Shown in pieces: positions 21,402 to 23,392 of a stretch of 23,392 nt of DNA. Position 1 is the stretch's first letter, and the number at the start of each line of letters is the position of its first letter. Location of the stretch: the NCBI GenBank assembly GCA_048883405.1, contig JBHLQS010000024.1, positions 1-23,392 of the forward strand, read 5' to 3'. The position numbers and the translations under genes were made by a program. The DNA comes from SMTZ1-83 sp048883405. Its GTDB lineage: Archaea; Asgardarchaeota; Thorarchaeia; Thorarchaeales; Thorarchaeaceae. Under the pieces are notes generated by a model. It ran no database searches and was not told the origin of the DNA. It was given only the letters and a program-made list of their open reading frames with translations.

Positions 21402-21998
21402 ATGAAAATGGAAAGTCCAAAGCCAGGGTTGCCACTGGAACAACGTAGGGAACTACTCAAAACATTGCAGGTCCGCTTCGAGGAAAACATGAACCGACAC
21501 AAGGGTCTTGAATGGGCTAAAGTAAGAGCAAAGCTGGAAGCCAATACTGGAAAACTGTGGCCACTCAATGAAATGGAAAGAACTGGCGGTGAACCCGATA
21601 TTGTAGGTCACGATAAAAAGACGGGTGAATACATTTTCTATGATTGTTCAGCGGAAACACCCATGGGCCGCAGATATATTTGCTATGACCGTGAAGGGCA
21701 AGACGCGAGGAAAAAGCGAAGTGGGGGAAAGAAGGGTGATGGTGGTCCAGCGGGCAATGCTATTGATATGGCTGACGCCATGGGCATTGAGATTCTAACT
21801 GAAGAACAATATCGAGAGTTGCAGAAACTTGGAGATTTCGATACAAAGACGTCGAGTTGGGTGAAAACACCTGCTGATATCAGGAAACTCGGCGGCGCGA
21901 TTTTTGCTGATCGCAGATACGACCATGTCTTCGTGTATCATAACAGTGCGCCTTCTTTCTATAGTGTTAGGGCGTTCCGTGGCTCGCTAAGGATCTGA
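21402..21998 (+). CDS. DUF4256 domain-containing protein
   Basis: A 198-residue soluble protein that matches DUF4256 over its whole length: LLKTLQVRFEENMNRHKGLE, NEMERTGGEPDIVGHDKKTG, EYIFYDCSAETPMGRR, GIEILTEEQYRELQKLGDFD, TKTSSWVKTPADIRKLGG and a terminal AFRGSLRI. The family is mainly bacterial, highly conserved and of unknown function. A Gly/Lys-rich insert (RSGGKKGDGGPAGN) sits before NAIDMADAMG. Strong conservation with bacterial members in a likely archaeal context suggests transfer. ATG 21402 is chosen from GTGAGGAT about 6 nt upstream. It is monocistronic and converges with the GNAT gene. Confidence 0.9.
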   Translation: MKMESPKPGLPLEQRRELLKTLQVRFEENMNRHKGLEWAKVRAKLEANTGKLWPLNEMERTGGEPDIVGHDKKTGEYIFYDCSAETPMGRRYICYDREGQDARKKRSGGKKGDGGPAGNAIDMADAMGIEILTEEQYRELQKLGDFDTKTSSWVKTPADIRKLGGAIFADRRYDHVFVYHNSAPSFYSVRAFRGSLRI

Positions 21999-22082
21999 AT
22001 TTCGACCTTGAATTTTGACGTTTCTATAAAAATGAGTCATGCCATCAGGAACATGAACTCTCATAGAGGCCGTAACAAGGAG

Positions 22083-22979
22083 TCAGAATATCTTGGTCAG
22101 ATAGTACTCCCTAACATCGTTCGGATATGCATCTGAAAAACCTAGAATCTCGTACCCCTGACTCTTCAAGAACTCCAGATTCTGGAATGAGAAGCAAGCA
22201 ATCTGCCCAGCAATACATCTCCGTTCTTTGGCAAGAGCTTCAGCATGCATCAATAGATCCTTTCCATATCCCAAGCCACAATGTTTCTCATCAACCCAGA
22301 ACTCAGCTATGTTCAATATACCAAGTGTTGTATAACCACTTATTCCTCCAATCACTTCACCGTCTTCACTTTTTGTCACTGAACAATAGTCGGTATGTGG
22401 ATGTTCCTTCATAACACTCTGAACATGTTCGGTGAAGTTCTGACCAAGCCCCAAACGAACCGTTTTGATCTCTTCTTCTGAGGGATCTGATGTGATTGCA
22501 AACCGGTCTGAATCTGCTCTTGGGATCTTCCTTTCATCCAATGAGTCGAGGCGGGTCATCAAGACATGTTCTTTGATCCCACTATGATAGCCTTCATAGG
22601 TCACCATCAGGTCATAACCAACTGCCTGATAGAAATCAGGTGCTTGCCAGGAGAATGTGTACACATGGGATGAGATGCACCCAATCTCCTTTGCCAATCT
22701 CTGCGCTTCCATTACGAGGTCTCGTCCGTATCCTAGTCTTCGATACCTTTCATCGACCCAAAGCACCTCGAGGTATTGAGTCCAGTAGAGCGTGCTCGTG
22801 AGGATGCCACCAATGACGTTACCCTCTTTATCTTTCAAGACCAGATTGTGCCAGGGTTGTGGGCTATTGAACTCCCCATTGGTCTTCTCCATGTTGTAAG
22901 ACTCCAGTCCTTGACGGAACTTTTTCGCCTCTTCATCAGTCGGGTCGTTAACAACTGCATATCGATTTGATTCGCTCAT
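22083..22979 (-). CDS. Tandem GNAT N-acetyltransferase
   Basis: A 298-residue protein made of two GNAT domains (about 1-145 and 157-298). Each begins with a similar stretch (RYAVVNDPTDEE; RFAITSDPSEEE) and has the beta-4/alpha-3 acetyl-CoA region: VLWVDERYRRLGYGRDLV (72-89) and EFWVDEKHCGLGYGKDLL (226-243). The first has the normal R-x-x-G-x-G; in the second the leading Arg/Gln is C234, so its CoA binding may be weakened. Second-half marks DFYQAVGYDL and EFLKSQGYEI also repeat. It presumably acetylates an amine; the substrate is unknown. GGAGGTCC 5 nt before ATG 22979 supports the start. Confidence 0.9.
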   Translation of the reverse strand: MSESNRYAVVNDPTDEEAKKFRQGLESYNMEKTNGEFNSPQPWHNLVLKDKEGNVIGGILTSTLYWTQYLEVLWVDERYRRLGYGRDLVMEAQRLAKEIGCISSHVYTFSWQAPDFYQAVGYDLMVTYEGYHSGIKEHVLMTRLDSLDERKIPRADSDRFAITSDPSEEEIKTVRLGLGQNFTEHVQSVMKEHPHTDYCSVTKSEDGEVIGGISGYTTLGILNIAEFWVDEKHCGLGYGKDLLMHAEALAKERRCIAGQIACFSFQNLEFLKSQGYEILGFSDAYPNDVREYYLTKIF

Positions 22980-23049
22980 TTTAGGACCTCCACACGCAGC
23001 ACAGAAGCCAACTCCTCTTCACCTAATATCTTTCTAGCTGCACCAATTT

Positions 23050-23066
23050 TAGGATTTATAATCCTA
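23050..23066 (-). promoter_or_regulatory. Palindromic promoter of the GNAT gene
   Basis: TAGGATT-TAT-AATCCTA is a perfect 7-bp inverted repeat with a 3-bp centre, and its A/T core is itself a TATA-like element about 80 bp before the GNAT start. A protein bound here would block the TATA box, so it is a candidate operator-promoter. Confidence 0.4.
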
Positions 23067-23185
23067 TCAGGGCTTATCTCGGTAGAGCATCTCCTTTTGA
23101 ATAAGATGCAGTATATTCGTCTACACATCCTCATGCAATTGTTGATGCAAATGCTCTCGTTAGGAGAGTGGTTTAATCCAGCATG

Positions 23186-23392
23186 CTAGACTATATCTCG
23201 AAACCTATTCGTTTTCCGCCGTGATCCCAAAGCTGCAAGCCAATTGAAAAGAATACAGAAAATCTTTGGAGGATATCCAACCTTTTTCAACTCGTATTCA
23301 ACCAAGTCGTCAAACGAAGAAATCGGCTCACTACGTGCCACAATCCATTCTTCAAGTAGAATCAAATCATCACTTCCATCCCAATCAATTGT
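23186..23392 (-). CDS. C-terminal end of an unknown protein, cut by right edge
   Basis: The minus-strand frame is open from the last base of the window to TAG at 23186-23188, giving the last 68 residues of a protein whose start lies outside. It begins TIDWDGSDDLILLEEWIVA and ends GSRRKTNRFRDIV. The stretch KKVGYPPKIFCILFNWLAAL is moderately hydrophobic but not a clear transmembrane helix. Composition and low bias look like real coding sequence, but no family is recognised. The gap between its stop and the GNAT gene (206 bp) holds the palindromic promoter; nothing else is seen at 23067-23185. Confidence 0.55.
   Translation of the reverse strand, partial: TIDWDGSDDLILLEEWIVARSEPISSFDDLVEYELKKVGYPPKIFCILFNWLAALGSRRKTNRFRDIV

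Noticed and set aside
1..23392. CRISPR arrays, tRNA/rRNA genes, insertion sequences
   Set aside because: No regularly spaced repeats, no cloverleaf or rRNA signature and no transposase or flanking terminal repeats were seen on either strand.

Overview
The 23.4 kb window is chromosomal DNA of moderate to low G+C. It is most likely archaeal, possibly from the Asgard (Thorarchaeia-like) group. The evidence is indirect: A/T-rich TATA-type boxes sit about 20-40 bp before several starts, Shine-Dalgarno motifs are of GGTG/GGAGGTG type (some before TTG starts), and no bacterial -35/-10 pairs stand out. There is no rRNA, tRNA or ribosomal protein gene, so the taxon is an inference. Many genes belong to families common in bacteria (DUF4386, DUF6326, DUF4256, type-B carboxylesterase, dienelactone hydrolase, QOR-like MDR reductases), so this reads as an accessory region with transferred genes.

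Layout. 1-3.65 kb: a membrane protein cut by the left edge, three adjacent palindromes/hairpins, a flavodoxin, a radical SAM protein with an unusual CX4CX2C motif, and MDR reductase 1 followed at once by a four-helix membrane protein. 3.65-5.15 kb: a decayed DUF4386-like remnant, a DUF6326 membrane protein on the minus strand, and a dienelactone-hydrolase-like enzyme with Ser in place of the usual Cys. 5.2-8.1 kb: two genes under near-identical upstream elements (an anchored surface protein, and a DUF4386 - MDR reductase 2 - ABM-fold operon). 8.3-13.3 kb: a small membrane protein with a terminator, MDR reductase 3 followed by a glycyl-radical-enzyme activase, and convergently the glycyl radical enzyme itself. 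13.5-16.8 kb: a 794-residue alpha/beta hydrolase plus PKD protein with an extra C-terminal domain, and a membrane-anchored SGNH hydrolase. 16.8-18.95 kb (minus): ABC ATPase, ABC-2 permease and two very small membrane proteins, one of only 58 residues. 19.0-23.4 kb: type-B carboxylesterase (minus), a second DUF6326 protein, DUF4256, a tandem GNAT protein (minus), and the C-terminal end of an unknown protein at the right edge.

How the genes may work together. The glycyl radical enzyme (GCVE active site, C-terminal glycyl motif) needs the activase next to it, and the activase is probably co-transcribed with MDR reductase 3. This suggests an anaerobic route in which a radical lyase or dehydratase makes a carbonyl or unsaturated product that a reductase can act on; the substrate cannot be read from the sequence. 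MDR reductases occur three times in 7.5 kb, each beside a small multi-pass membrane protein. The ABC cluster looks like one exporter operon. Most other genes are single transcription units with their own promoters.
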